From positions 124,001 through 188,000 of the forward strand of contig NZ_JAYXKP010000003.1 of the NCBI RefSeq assembly GCF_036039175.1: DNA of 64,000 bases, written 5' to 3'. Below, one piece after another: positions 1 to 8,513 of this stretch; positions within the stretch are counted from its first letter, which is position 1, and each line of letters starts with the position of its first letter. The translations under genes and the position numbers were made by a program. A model generated the notes under the pieces. The model ran no database searches and was not told the origin of the DNA. It saw only the letters and a list, made by a program, of their open reading frames with translations. The DNA comes from Marinilactibacillus sp036039175 (GTDB lineage Bacteria; Bacillota; Bacilli; Lactobacillales; Carnobacteriaceae_A).

Positions 1-166
1 TAGCAATACCTACAGTAGTCATCAAAGCGAATAAAAAACTAATGAAAGGTAAGATCAGTCCCGGAAATTTACTGTCCGTTTTGGACAGATATACTTGTAA
101 CATAATAATCATACCTACTAAAATCAGCATCAATAGAATAGGTAAAATCGCTCCTATAATCGCCAT
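1..166 (-). CDS. small membrane protein, partial (runs off left edge)
   Basis: Only the first 55 codons are in the window. The product starts with a long hydrophobic segment, then a short polar stretch (QVYLSKTDSK) and a second hydrophobic stretch, so it is probably a small integral membrane protein. I chose the ATG at 166 because AAGGGG lies 8 bases upstream; the ATG at 172 would be only 2 bases from it. The order hydrophobic-LQxxLSK-PGL-hydrophobic matches the interrupted gene just upstream (189-578), so the two look like tandem paralogues in one operon behind a DUF2089 gene. Function unknown. Confidence 0.6.
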   Translation of the reverse strand, partial: MAIIGAILPILLMLILVGMIIMLQVYLSKTDSKFPGLILPFISFLFALMTTVGIA

Positions 167-188
167 AATCATTTCCCCTTTATGTAGT

Positions 189-578
189 CTATAAATCCTG
201 AATTTTTGTTTTATTCATTTGATCAGATTTCTTCGTTTTATCTCTCACACTATAATAGATGGCTAGACATATCGCTGTTGGAACATTAAAAATAAGGAGA
301 GAAGATACCCCCATAACTATGTATTCTCCTGTAGATGTGTCGTCGTAGATCGGTTCGCTTTCGAATACTTCAGTTACTTCGTTCCCCTCGTCATCTATAT
401 AAGTTACACTCGATTCTTCTATAGAGTAGCCACCCATAGATGAAATAGGTAAAAGTGAGCATATGAAAAATATAGCAGGAATCACTAATCCTGGCCATTT
501 TTTCTCTGATTTCGATAAAAATATCTGTAATCAGATACCTCCTGCTAATAAAAGTAATACCACAATAGAATTAAGCAT
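189..578 (-). pseudogene. small membrane protein gene with in-frame stop
   Basis: Reading from the ATG at 578, which overlaps the end of the DUF2089 gene as in translational coupling, the frame gives MLNSIVVLLLLAGGI, then TGA at 533-531, then LQIFLSKSEKKWPGL and onward without a break to 189. The peptide on both sides of the stop aligns with the neighbouring paralogue at 1-166, so the stop appears to interrupt a real gene. Downstream of it are a hydrophobic stretch, an acidic extracytoplasmic loop and a second membrane segment near the C terminus. A restart at the ATG at 485 would give a 98-residue protein, but I see no good ribosome site there. A sequencing error is possible. Confidence 0.55.
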
Positions 579-873
579 GGTCATTTTCCTCCTTTGTTTT
601 ACGATATTCTGAAATCAATAGTTTAGCTGTATTGAAATCTAGTTTATCTTCTAATGCCAGTTGCTTTATTGTAGAAATATAAGTATCTGCCTGCTGTTCT
701 TCATTCAGTTTGATTTTTTGAATCAATCGGTCTAGCCTTAACCTGACTGTCGGATAGGTCACACTATATTCCGCTGCGACTCGTTTTAGGGATCCTGACG
801 CAAGCAGAAATCGTCTGATAAACTGAATATCTTCATCGTCCAGTTTACTGATCCATTTCGGGATGATGTCCAT
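571..873 (-). CDS. DUF2089-family helix-turn-helix protein
   Basis: This is a protein of about 100 residues. Its first 60 residues resemble the DUF2089 family (IPKWISKLDDEDIQFI, then a recognition-helix-like part VTYPTVRLRLDRL), consistent with a small DNA-binding regulator. A longer form would start at 879, but AAAGGAG is 9 bases from the ATG at 873 and only 3 from the one at 879, so I favour 873. It is the first gene of an operon with two small membrane proteins; its stop overlaps the next start. A perfect 17-bp palindrome and a repeated half-site lie in its upstream region, which suggests autoregulation. The regulatory role is inferred. Confidence 0.65.
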   Translation of the reverse strand: MDIIPKWISKLDDEDIQFIRRFLLASGSLKRVAAEYSVTYPTVRLRLDRLIQKIKLNEEQQADTYISTIKQLALEDKLDFNTAKLLISEYRKTKEENDHA

Positions 874-938
874 AACCATTCACTCCTTTAACAATATTTA
901 ATTTTCATTTACTTTTTATTTAATAAAATCATTATATT

Positions 939-955
939 CTTTAACATTGTTAAAG
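939..955. promoter_or_regulatory. 17-bp palindrome, candidate operator
   Basis: CTTTAACA-T-TGTTAAAG is a perfect inverted repeat with a single central base. It lies about 65 bases upstream of the DUF2089 start, and a half-copy (CTTTAACAAT) lies at 886-895, just before the ribosome site. The placement suggests an operator for the adjacent small regulator. Binding is not demonstrated. Confidence 0.4.
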
Positions 956-963
956 TAAAGCAC

Positions 964-1003
964 AAAAAAGGTTCGACGCTTAATCAATCACGTCGAACCC
1001 TTT
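964..1003 (-). terminator. rho-independent terminator of the DUF2207 gene
   Basis: On the minus strand a 9-bp stem (GGTTCGACG with CGTCGAACC, 12-base loop) is followed by a run of T. It lies 26 bases after the DUF2207 stop codon. Confidence 0.8.
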
Positions 1004-1028
1004 ATAAAACTATAGGCTGAGGATGCGA

Positions 1029-2717
1029 TTATCTCGCACCGCCTCCACCTCCACCCATAGCGCCGCCTCCGCCACCGATAGAAGTAGAGCCTCCAGCCCC
1101 TCCAGAAGCATTATAGCCACCACTTTGCATACCTGATGACATACTGTTGGAGAATCCATACATTCTATGATAACCACCATAAAAGACAGGATAGTGTGCT
1201 ACCCATTCTTGGAATTGTTCTGGATAAAGTTCTTCCAGACTTTCTACAATATCTGATCCTTTACCGTACAATGTAGCCCAAATAATAAAGTCTACCCAAG
1301 GTAAGGTTTGTCTGTAGGCCAATGAATCATCCGACTCTAGATCATCTAGATGATTTCCAAACTGAGTGATTCGATCAAATAGTTGGTCGCCTTCTCTACT
1401 TGCTTTTATAAAAGAGGAATCGGCTCCCATAAATTGAATGGAATCCATTTCGAGGTAACCTTTTTCAATCAAAATTTGTTTGGAATCTTCTTTAATGTCT
1501 TCCGCAAGATTACCTAGCTTCCTAGCATGCTTTTTAGACCAGTTTTTCATATCGTCTTCTGTAATCTTACCACTAAGATCTGATGCTGATTCCAGAATTT
1601 CCCAAACTCTTTTTTCAAACGGCGCCATGTCTTCTGTATATTGTTCTACCAATTCAATGACGGTCATTTCTTTACTGATCCAATTGTTTTTTTGTACATT
1701 ATGGATCTTAATTTTTTCTTCTTTTGACCATTTCAATAGATAAGCAAAAAAGTAATCTTCGAAAGACCCGTGTTGAAGTTCATTTAAAAAATAGGCTATA
1801 TCAAAAATGTCTCCATCTTCGTATGGAATATCTGCATATGTTTGACCCTTATTCTGACTTTTACGTGCATAGCCTGTAACGATTTTTCCTGCTTTTTTCT
1901 TACGAGATTCTACAGCGAATAACGATCCTCCGATTGCAGCAACAATCGCTCCCACAAATCCGAAAATCGCAATCAGCGCTCCTGTATTGATACTCTCAGC
2001 TTCGTTATATGTTGCACCGTCTTGCGAACGTTCCAGTTGTTCTTCAAGCGTCTGGTCCATTGTTAAATCTACCATGAATGGAGATTCAGGGAACTGCATC
2101 AAGACGACAAGCGAAGAACTTGAGTCCAGAGCCGTTCTAGCTGAAGACACCAGTTGGCCGTTATCTAATTCCACAAGGCCATCATAACCAAACCCCCAAA
2201 TCAGCGTATTCTCCTGATTGAATTCAAATGGTCCATCAATCGTTATGCTGACTGCTTCTGGCGGGATATCACCAAACGTATTGAAATCCCAATTCAGTGC
2301 TTGTCCGTCGTCTAGTTGACGAACCAGATCAGTCACTGTATAGGTTAATTCATATTCATTTAAGCCGTATTCTCCGATTCCCCAAATGAGTTCTAACCCA
2401 TTTTCTGTACTCATTCCGTAGGTGCCTGCTTTTTCCTCACGACTATTATCAAAGTCCCAATCCGGATTGTACGTATATCCTTCCACATAAAAGTCTTCGA
2501 CCTCTGAATCATTAAGGTTTTCCATATTGATGAATAACTCTGTTCCTTCAACCATATTCATTTTTCTATGCTCAGTTATAATACCTGAGCCATCTTCTTG
2601 AAGATCAACTTCAATGTCTATGGATGGCATTGTGTTCACTTCTTCTTCTGCTGCATGTACAGTTTGTCCTCCAACAACCATACCTAACCCAATTAAACAA
2701 CCCGCTAGTTTCTTCAT
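1029..2717 (-). CDS. DUF2207-type membrane protein with Gly-rich C terminus
   Basis: The product has about 562 residues. It starts with a signal-peptide-like segment (MKKLAGCLIGLGMVVGG), followed by an extracytoplasmic beta-rich domain typical of DUF2207 proteins. A transmembrane helix follows near residue 260 (ALIAIFGFVGAIVAAIGG) with basic RKKK after it. A cytoplasmic region comes next, and the protein ends in a Gly/Ser/Ala-rich tail of about 30 residues. I chose the ATG at 2717 because GAAAGGAA precedes it by a good distance; an ATG at 2750 would add a charged leader before the signal peptide. The gene is monocistronic with its own terminator. DUF2207 proteins are widespread in Firmicutes and have no settled function. 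Confidence 0.8.
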   Translation of the reverse strand: MKKLAGCLIGLGMVVGGQTVHAAEEEVNTMPSIDIEVDLQEDGSGIITEHRKMNMVEGTELFINMENLNDSEVEDFYVEGYTYNPDWDFDNSREEKAGTYGMSTENGLELIWGIGEYGLNEYELTYTVTDLVRQLDDGQALNWDFNTFGDIPPEAVSITIDGPFEFNQENTLIWGFGYDGLVELDNGQLVSSARTALDSSSSLVVLMQFPESPFMVDLTMDQTLEEQLERSQDGATYNEAESINTGALIAIFGFVGAIVAAIGGSLFAVESRKKKAGKIVTGYARKSQNKGQTYADIPYEDGDIFDIAYFLNELQHGSFEDYFFAYLLKWSKEEKIKIHNVQKNNWISKEMTVIELVEQYTEDMAPFEKRVWEILESASDLSGKITEDDMKNWSKKHARKLGNLAEDIKEDSKQILIEKGYLEMDSIQFMGADSSFIKASREGDQLFDRITQFGNHLDDLESDDSLAYRQTLPWVDFIIWATLYGKGSDIVESLEELYPEQFQEWVAHYPVFYGGYHRMYGFSNSMSSGMQSGGYNASGGAGGSTSIGGGGGAMGGGGGGAR

Positions 2718-2844
2718 CTTTTTTTCCTTTCTTTTGTTTTCTGATTTCATCTTACCAAAAGAAATATCCCATTCATACGGACCTAAGACTGATTTTTCGG
2801 ATCATCTTAACCAATATCTAATGTTTTTTGTACCGTTTTTACGA

Positions 2845-3030
2845 TTATGACCCATTCCAGTTTCCAGGACTCCACAACGTTCCGTCAAGTTCTCCCTGTA
2901 ATTGTGTTTTTCGTTTTTCTTGCTCTTCTATTGTCTCAATCGTCGCTTGAATGAGTGCTTTCTGCTTATAATCTCTACTACTTCTGAATAAGTCCGTCAA
3001 CTTGTTAAGTAGCCATTCTTGTTCTTCCAT
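2845..3030 (-). CDS. small hypothetical protein, 61 residues
   Basis: A charged, probably helical protein rich in Glu, Gln and Lys, with no membrane segment or cysteine. The start at 3030 has AAGGAG about 9 bases upstream. It lies 32 bases after the flavodoxin-like reductase gene on the same strand and is probably co-transcribed with it. I do not recognise the family. Confidence 0.55.
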   Translation of the reverse strand: MEEQEWLLNKLTDLFRSSRDYKQKALIQATIETIEEQEKRKTQLQGELDGTLWSPGNWNGS

Positions 3031-3062
3031 ACGTTGAGTCTCCTTTACGTTTTCTCATTTTT

Positions 3063-3761
3063 TCACTGATGTGTCTGATCGATATGCATCGCAAGCTCAT
3101 CTAATTCCATTCGATTATCTTCTAATAATTCAATGGCTTTCTCGACTACAAAAGCACTGTCAGCAGAGTTAAGCAGTTGATGATCAATGGCTTCCAGTTC
3201 CTGAATCATCCATTCTTCTCGTGACCGCAAAGAATCTGGTCGGTCAATCGTCAACCACTGCTGATACCTGATCAAGAGTTTCATTTTTTCGTCTTCTGTC
3301 ATATAGGGAAATTGAAAAATCTCCAGCGGCTTCAAGTAATTCATGCCTGTTTTTTTAGCAACGGCTTGATAAGGCTTAGTCAATTCACTGATGCTGAAGC
3401 CTTCCTGGCCACCTGTCTGATATTCTTTTTCTCCTACCCCAATAACCAGTACTAAGCCAAATTCTTTCCCTTTTAAATGATGACCTCTATGACCAAATGC
3501 AAAGTGTTCTTCTAATACTTCATCTTGCCAGTGTTTCAGCAGCGGCGGTGAAGAATACCAGTAAAATGGGAATTGAAATAAGATTCTGTCATGTGCTTTT
3601 AGCAAGGCTTGTTCTCTTTTTTTATCAATTTTGCCTTCTGGATAGGTTTTTTCTAGATGATGTAAGGTAACATTTTCTGACTCTGGAAATGATTGGACCA
3701 GAAACTGTTGACTACTCGATTCATCTAATTCTGGATGTGAAATAATGACTAATGTTTTCAC
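3063..3761 (-). CDS. flavodoxin-like NAD(P)H dehydrogenase (quinone) family
   Basis: 232 residues. The N terminus (KTLVIISHPELDESS) is the phosphate-binding strand-loop of NAD(P)H:quinone oxidoreductases of the KefF/YrkL/MdaB type. The middle motif FQFPFYWYSSPPLLKHW is the family's characteristic loop near the flavin. These are FMN or FAD enzymes that reduce quinones with NAD(P)H in the cytosol. The C-terminal 50 residues are helical and longer than in many relatives. Substrate not determinable. It is transcribed away from dhaK. Confidence 0.8.
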   Translation of the reverse strand: MKTLVIISHPELDESSSQQFLVQSFPESENVTLHHLEKTYPEGKIDKKREQALLKAHDRILFQFPFYWYSSPPLLKHWQDEVLEEHFAFGHRGHHLKGKEFGLVLVIGVGEKEYQTGGQEGFSISELTKPYQAVAKKTGMNYLKPLEIFQFPYMTEDEKMKLLIRYQQWLTIDRPDSLRSREEWMIQELEAIDHQLLNSADSAFVVEKAIELLEDNRMELDELAMHIDQTHQ

Positions 3762-3915
3762 TTATATGCTCCTTTAAATAGTTGATCACTCTCTTTTATT
3801 TGATAATCTTTCCATTAATAGTATAACAAATTCATTTTTATAACACCTTATTATTAGAACTTATAGTATAAATGAATTACAATGAAAATGATCATGAAGA
3901 AGGAGGAAGTAAAAA

Positions 3916-4914
3916 ATGACAATGAAGAAAATCATCAATAATCCAGATCAGATAGTAGACGAAATGCTAAATGGTTTAGTCTTTGCGTATGATTCAATTG
4001 TAGAGCGGATTCCAGAAACGATGGTCGTCCATCGGAAACATGAAAAAAGTGGTAAGGTTGGTCTCGTCAGTGGTGGCGGTAGCGGTCACGAACCTGCACA
4101 TGCTGGTTTTGTAGGACAAGGAATGCTGTCTTCAGCAGTGGCTGGACAAGTCTTTACATCTCCTACACCAGACCAAGTATTAGAAGGTATTAAAGCCGCT
4201 GACGAAGGCGAAGGCGTCTTTTTAGTTATTAAAAACTATACTGGTGACGTTATGAACTTCGACATGGCGAAAGATTTGGCTGAGTTAGAAGACATTGAAG
4301 TAGAATCAATTGTTGTAGATGACGATATCGCAGTAGAAGATAGTACCTTCACAGCTGGTAAACGTGGTGTAGCCGGAACGGTTCTTGTGCATAAAATTTT
4401 AGGAGCTGCCGCTGAACAAGGGATGTCTTTAAAAGAAATCAAAGAGCTAGCTGACAAAGTCGTTCCAAATATTGCTTCAATTGGACTGGCATTAAATCCA
4501 GCTACAAATCCAGAAGTCGGAAACCCTGGTTTTGAACTAGCGGCTGACGAAATTGAATTTGGTATCGGTATACACGGAGAACCAGGTTATCGTCGTGAAA
4601 AATTGCAACCTTCTAAAGATTTAGCAAAAGAATTAGTGACGCAACTCAAAAAGACGTGCGACTGGTCTCCTGGAGATTCATATGCTGTTTTAGTGAACGG
4701 TATGGGCGCGACACCATTAATGGAACAATTTGTATTTATGAATGATGTGAAACAATTACTAGTTGATCAAGAAAGTCTGAACTTAGAGTTTCGTAAGGTT
4801 GGAGACTACATGACAGCAATCGATATGGAAGGTGTTTCTTTAACAGTATTGAAATTAGAAGATCCTAAGTGGGTAGACTATTTAGATGCACCCGTAAATG
4901 TTATCGGTTGGTAA
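3916..4914 (+). CDS. dhaK: dihydroxyacetone kinase subunit DhaK
   Basis: 332 residues, full length for the substrate-binding subunit of PTS-dependent dihydroxyacetone kinase. The Gly-rich GLVSGGGSGHEPAHAG motif is near residue 50. The active-site histidine that covalently binds dihydroxyacetone is visible in GIGIHGEPGYRR near residue 220. GGAGG lies 9 bases before the ATG. It is first in dhaK-dhaL-dhaM. The complex makes dihydroxyacetone phosphate using phosphate from PEP via EI, HPr and DhaM. No glycerol dehydrogenase or DhaR/DhaS regulator is adjacent. Confidence 0.95.
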   Translation: MTMKKIINNPDQIVDEMLNGLVFAYDSIVERIPETMVVHRKHEKSGKVGLVSGGGSGHEPAHAGFVGQGMLSSAVAGQVFTSPTPDQVLEGIKAADEGEGVFLVIKNYTGDVMNFDMAKDLAELEDIEVESIVVDDDIAVEDSTFTAGKRGVAGTVLVHKILGAAAEQGMSLKEIKELADKVVPNIASIGLALNPATNPEVGNPGFELAADEIEFGIGIHGEPGYRREKLQPSKDLAKELVTQLKKTCDWSPGDSYAVLVNGMGATPLMEQFVFMNDVKQLLVDQESLNLEFRKVGDYMTAIDMEGVSLTVLKLEDPKWVDYLDAPVNVIGW

Positions 4915-4941
4915 GATCAAACACAAGAAAGGAAGAAAAAT

Positions 4942-5529
4942 ATGGTTGAAGTAACTACACTAAAAAAATGGATAGAATTATTTGCAGACAAAGTAACAGA
5001 AAATAAAGAAACGCTGAATAAGCTAGATTCTGATATTGGTGACGGTGATCACGGTAGTAATATGGTCCGTGGGGTTACTGCTGTAAAAGAAAAAATTGAC
5101 GGATCTGAGTATGATAACTTATCTGATTTTTTCAAAGACGTTGGAATGACATTAGTCAGTAAAGTTGGTGGAGCTTCAGGACCATTATATGGATCTGCCT
5201 TTATCTCTATGGCAAAAGTTGCAAAAGATTCTGACGACTTAGCAGAACTTATTGAAGCAGGTCTTGAAGGAATCCAAAAACGTGGTAAAGCTGAACCTGG
5301 TGAAAAAACAATGATCGATGAATGGGTACCCGTTCTTGATGCCATAAAAGGAGACGCTTTAACTTCAGAAGTGATCCAAGATAGTCTACAGAAAACAAAA
5401 GATATGAAAGCTACTAAAGGTAGAGCTTCTTATCTCGGTGATCGCTCTATTGGTCATATAGACGCAGGCGCTCAATCTAGTGCTTATCTATTCGAAACTC
5501 TATTGGAAGCGGGTGTTGTAAATGGGTAA
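4942..5529 (+). CDS. dhaL: dihydroxyacetone kinase subunit DhaL
   Basis: 195 residues, the ADP-binding subunit. The motif DSDIGDGDHGSNMVRG near residue 30 carries the aspartates that hold two Mg ions and the tightly bound ADP. GGASGPLYGSAF follows near residue 75. DhaL takes phosphate from DhaM onto its bound ADP and passes it to dihydroxyacetone on DhaK. It starts 27 bases after dhaK with AAGGAAG upstream, and its end overlaps dhaM by 8 bases. Confidence 0.95.
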   Translation: MVEVTTLKKWIELFADKVTENKETLNKLDSDIGDGDHGSNMVRGVTAVKEKIDGSEYDNLSDFFKDVGMTLVSKVGGASGPLYGSAFISMAKVAKDSDDLAELIEAGLEGIQKRGKAEPGEKTMIDEWVPVLDAIKGDALTSEVIQDSLQKTKDMKATKGRASYLGDRSIGHIDAGAQSSAYLFETLLEAGVVNG

Positions 5530-5896
5530 AGAAATTGGTATGTTAGTCGTTTCACACGTCAATGAAATTGCAACTGGTTTAACCACATTACTGGATCAAG
5601 TCGCTAAAGGTGTGACCATTAAAGCAGTCGGTGGAAATGATGGAGAAGTCGGAACAGACTACGCTCGTATTCAAGAAGCGATGGATTCATTTGAAGAAGA
5701 TAAAGTTTGGGCATTCTACGATTTAGGCAGCGCCAAGATGAATCTTGAAATGGCTATGGAATCATCTGATAAAGAAGTCAGGCTATTTGATACAGCCTTC
5801 ATCGAAAGTGCCTACACAGCTGCTTCATTGATTCAAGCTGATGTTGGAGAAGATGCAATTGTTGCACAACTTGACGAATTAAAAATTAAAGAATAA
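5522..5896 (+). CDS. dhaM: dihydroxyacetone kinase phosphotransfer subunit DhaM (EIIA-Man domain only)
   Basis: 124 residues, the single-domain form usual in Firmicutes; E. coli DhaM additionally carries HPr-like and EI-like domains. The phosphorylated histidine is in LVVSHVNEIA at residue 10. GGNDGEVGTDYARIQEAM corresponds to the conserved Gly/Asp loop. It takes phosphate from HPr and passes it to DhaL-bound ADP. Overlap with dhaL suggests coupled translation. A bidirectional terminator follows. Confidence 0.93.
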   Translation: MGKEIGMLVVSHVNEIATGLTTLLDQVAKGVTIKAVGGNDGEVGTDYARIQEAMDSFEEDKVWAFYDLGSAKMNLEMAMESSDKEVRLFDTAFIESAYTAASLIQADVGEDAIVAQLDELKIKE

Positions 5897-5902
5897 CTAG
5901 AA

Positions 5903-5936
5903 AATAAGCCATCCAAAAGTTCGGATGGCTTATTTT
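5903..5936. terminator. bidirectional terminator between dhaM and the kinase-like gene
   Basis: Stem AATAAGCCATCC paired with GGATGGCTTATT, flanked by T runs on both strands. The stop codon of the minus-strand gene at 5930 lies within the stem. Confidence 0.85.
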
Positions 5937-6547
5937 TGTGCTTTTTTATTTGATATCCATTGTTGTATATTTCTTGCTACAACTTCTGGAGATAGAGTTG
6001 AATTGTCGATCTTCAGATAATGGACATGTTTTAATTGCGCTTCTATTTCCCCATCAAAAGAATTCAATCGATGCTTTTCCAGACTCGACTTCAACTCGTT
6101 CTCTGAGAAGACGAGATCTCTTTTAGATGGTTTTTCTTGAAGTCTAAAGTCTGTTTTATTTCTTTCCAGTCTTTCTTCTATATTTGCTTCTAATTCCACG
6201 AAATAGACTTGTCCGTTTTGATTGGTGAACATATCTGTTATTTCTCTCAAGAAATCAAAATCTTCTTCTACGTCAAATCCTACAACAACGGTAAAAATGA
6301 TACCTTTTGTCTGATTGGTTTCTTCGTTTTCTACAAATGCTTTGAATAGTTGCTTACGCATCCAGTCAGATAACTCGAATGTTTCTCTGGTATAACCTAG
6401 AAATCTAGCGAATATATCCAACGTTTCGTGATTGAACAATAGTTTAGCGTCGATTTTATTTTCCAAAGCTTTTCCTACTGTCATCTTACCAACAGCTTGT
6501 GGACCTACAAGTAGAATCAGATCCATATTATCCCTACTCTCGCTCAT
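5930..6547 (-). CDS. P-loop kinase-like protein (shikimate/nucleotide kinase fold)
   Basis: 205 residues. A Walker A motif (LVGPQAVGKMTVGKAL) lies at residues 11-26, and a lid-like basic segment (RLERNKTDFR) sits in the second half. The size and layout fit small cytosolic kinases related to shikimate or adenylylsulfate kinases, but no substrate motif is clear. The ATG at 6547 overlaps the stop of the upstream thioesterase gene (ATGA), suggesting coupling. An alternative ATG at 6526 (MDLILLVG) has a weak AGGGA upstream and would remove a polar leader. Phosphate acceptor unknown. Confidence 0.65.
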   Translation of the reverse strand: MSESRDNMDLILLVGPQAVGKMTVGKALENKIDAKLLFNHETLDIFARFLGYTRETFELSDWMRKQLFKAFVENEETNQTKGIIFTVVVGFDVEEDFDFLREITDMFTNQNGQVYFVELEANIEERLERNKTDFRLQEKPSKRDLVFSENELKSSLEKHRLNSFDGEIEAQLKHVHYLKIDNSTLSPEVVARNIQQWISNKKAQK

Positions 6548-6963
6548 TTAATTTCAAAAGAATTTTGAAACATCTCATATAATTCCTTGTGGTTTCTTTT
6601 AAGTGATATCGGTCGATACGTCTCTTTGTCTAAGAAAGCATGTTTTGTCTGTCCAGTTGTTCTGAGTTCTTTTGTAACGATATCTCTAATTTCGTAATCA
6701 ATTAACATTTTGACTCCAGTGAATTGTGCCATTTTAGTAGAAATTTCAACCGTTTCTCCAAACTTGACCATACTGATATATTTTGCGGAAGCTTCTAACA
6801 CAGGAATCAGTATCCCTTTAGCTTCCATTTCTTTATATGGAAAGTTCATTTCATCTAGCATCCAAGTCCTCGCTTCTTCAAACCAGCGAATGGAATTAGA
6901 GTGGTGTACGATGCCCATTTGATCCGTTTCGTAATATTGCACGCGATGCTGCCAGTTTTCCAA
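6544..6963 (-). CDS. acyl-CoA thioesterase, YbgC/4HBT family
   Basis: 139 residues, the usual length for a hotdog-fold thioesterase. The active-site segment YYETDQMGIVHHSNSIRWFEEAR at residues 10-32 carries the catalytic Asp, and the Tyr-x-x-Thr-Asp start is typical of YbgC-like enzymes, which hydrolyse acyl-CoA or 4-hydroxybenzoyl-CoA-type thioesters. It is the first gene of a two-gene unit with the overlapping kinase-like gene. Confidence 0.85.
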   Translation of the reverse strand: MENWQHRVQYYETDQMGIVHHSNSIRWFEEARTWMLDEMNFPYKEMEAKGILIPVLEASAKYISMVKFGETVEISTKMAQFTGVKMLIDYEIRDIVTKELRTTGQTKHAFLDKETYRPISLKRNHKELYEMFQNSFEIK

Positions 6964-7059
6964 AATATTATCTCCTTTGAACTTATTCGTATTTCATTAT
7001 TTTAGCACAATTTCCTAGTCCGTTAAGTCTCTTTTTCTAACCTATCGTTCAATTCAGAT

Positions 7060-7104
7060 AAAAAGCTGAATAAGCGGACTTTTCCATCCGTTATCCAGCT
7101 TTTC
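7060..7104 (-). terminator. terminator of the symporter gene
   Basis: Long imperfect stem (AAAAGCTG, AAGCGGA and partners TCCGTT, CAGCTTTT) directly after the stop codon at 7114, followed by T on the minus strand. Confidence 0.7.
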
Positions 7105-7113
7105 GCCTCTTAC

Positions 7114-8340
7114 TTATCCTTCTTCGACAAGTTCACTTGCTTCTTCTTTTGCAATATACTTAAAGTAAAGTTTCTCAACGACTAGCGTGATGGCATTATC
7201 ACAAGATACATTCGCTGCTGTTCCAAAGCTGTCTTGAGTCAGATAAAGTGTGATCAGCAAATTACCCAATATTCCTGTAGGGTCAATTCCCACGATAGTT
7301 AAGAACGGTAATGCTGACATGATTGCGCCCCCCGGTGCTCCTGGTGCTGCAACCATAGCGATACCCAATGTCGCGATAAAGCTTGTCATCATCCCTAAAT
7401 TGACTGGCATACCGTAAAGTGTCAGTACGGCGTACACACAGGAAACGATTGTGACCATACTCCCCAGTAGATGAATCGTTGCGCAAAGTGGAATCATGAA
7501 TTCGCGAATCTTTCTAGATACACCATTCTTTCGCGCACATTCTAAATTAATTGGAATTGTAGCTGCAGAAGATTGTGTTCCGATGGCCGTAAAGTATCCA
7601 GGAATTTGATTTTTCAAAAGCTCTATTGGATTTTTTCTACGATATAGACCTGCGACCGTAAACCAAAGCGTAATCAAAGTTAAATGAAGTACAATAACAA
7701 TTAGGAAAACTCTCCAAAAGATTGATAGAATTTCAAATACTTCCCCTGAATAACTTAGACTAACGAAATTTCCGAAGATAAAAAATGGTAATAATGGAAT
7801 AATAGCTGTGTTCAATACCTTTACGATGATTAAATTGAATTCATCGAATACATGATACAAGGTTTCACCTTTGTTCTGAGATTTTAACCATGAAATACTC
7901 ATACCCATAATGAAGGAAAAAGCAATCGCAGCTGTCACATCTAACATCGGTTCCAATGGAATTTCAAAAAGCGTAGTCAATCCAGCTCCTGCTTCTTGTA
8001 CATCTGTTTGGCCTTGAGCGCTTATAAATAGTGGGAAAATTGCAGAGGCTACGAAATACGCAACGAGTCCCCCAAGAATCGTTGAGCCGTATGAAATCAC
8101 TGTAGCTAATCCCAGTAATTTCCCCGCGCCCTCTGTTAAGTCTGATATCCCTTTAACGATGAACCCAATAATCATCAATGGAATAATGAATGCTAATAAA
8201 CTACTGAATAAATTAGAAAAGGTTACGGGTATTCTCATTAACACTGTAGGAATAAAAGATAATTGCCCAACGATAACACCTAATAGAATTGCTAGAAGTA
8301 GCTTAGGAACAAGGCCTAAGTTCACTTTTTTAATATTCAT
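7114..8340 (-). CDS. dicarboxylate/amino acid:cation symporter (DAACS family)
   Basis: 408 residues with at least eight hydrophobic segments and two re-entrant-loop-like parts. The motif GTQSSAATIPINLECA near residue 260 is the serine-rich HP1 loop, and IGIAMVAAPGAPGGAIM-like sequence near residue 340 is the transport-site region of GltP/SstT-type carriers. These import glutamate, aspartate, serine or C4-dicarboxylates with Na+ or H+. Substrate not resolved. Monocistronic, with a terminator downstream. Confidence 0.88.
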   Translation of the reverse strand: MNIKKVNLGLVPKLLLAILLGVIVGQLSFIPTVLMRIPVTFSNLFSSLLAFIIPLMIIGFIVKGISDLTEGAGKLLGLATVISYGSTILGGLVAYFVASAIFPLFISAQGQTDVQEAGAGLTTLFEIPLEPMLDVTAAIAFSFIMGMSISWLKSQNKGETLYHVFDEFNLIIVKVLNTAIIPLLPFFIFGNFVSLSYSGEVFEILSIFWRVFLIVIVLHLTLITLWFTVAGLYRRKNPIELLKNQIPGYFTAIGTQSSAATIPINLECARKNGVSRKIREFMIPLCATIHLLGSMVTIVSCVYAVLTLYGMPVNLGMMTSFIATLGIAMVAAPGAPGGAIMSALPFLTIVGIDPTGILGNLLITLYLTQDSFGTAANVSCDNAITLVVEKLYFKYIAKEEASELVEEG

Positions 8341-8450
8341 ATCTCACTCTCCGCTTTATTAGAATTTTTAAATAAAAAAGTATTTCAACTATTTTATTAC
8401 ACATTATATTCAAACACATCACTTATTTTGTAATTTCAAAATATTCCTAC

Positions 8451-8493
8451 AAAAAAGAGCAATGATCCGTTATGAACACGGTTCATTGCTCTT
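8451..8493 (-). terminator. terminator of glpF
   Basis: Stem AAGAGCAATGA paired with TTCATTGCTCTT, then a T run on the minus strand, 20 bases after the glpF stop. Confidence 0.85.
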
Positions 8494-8513
8494 CAAACTT
8501 TATATTCTAAGGT

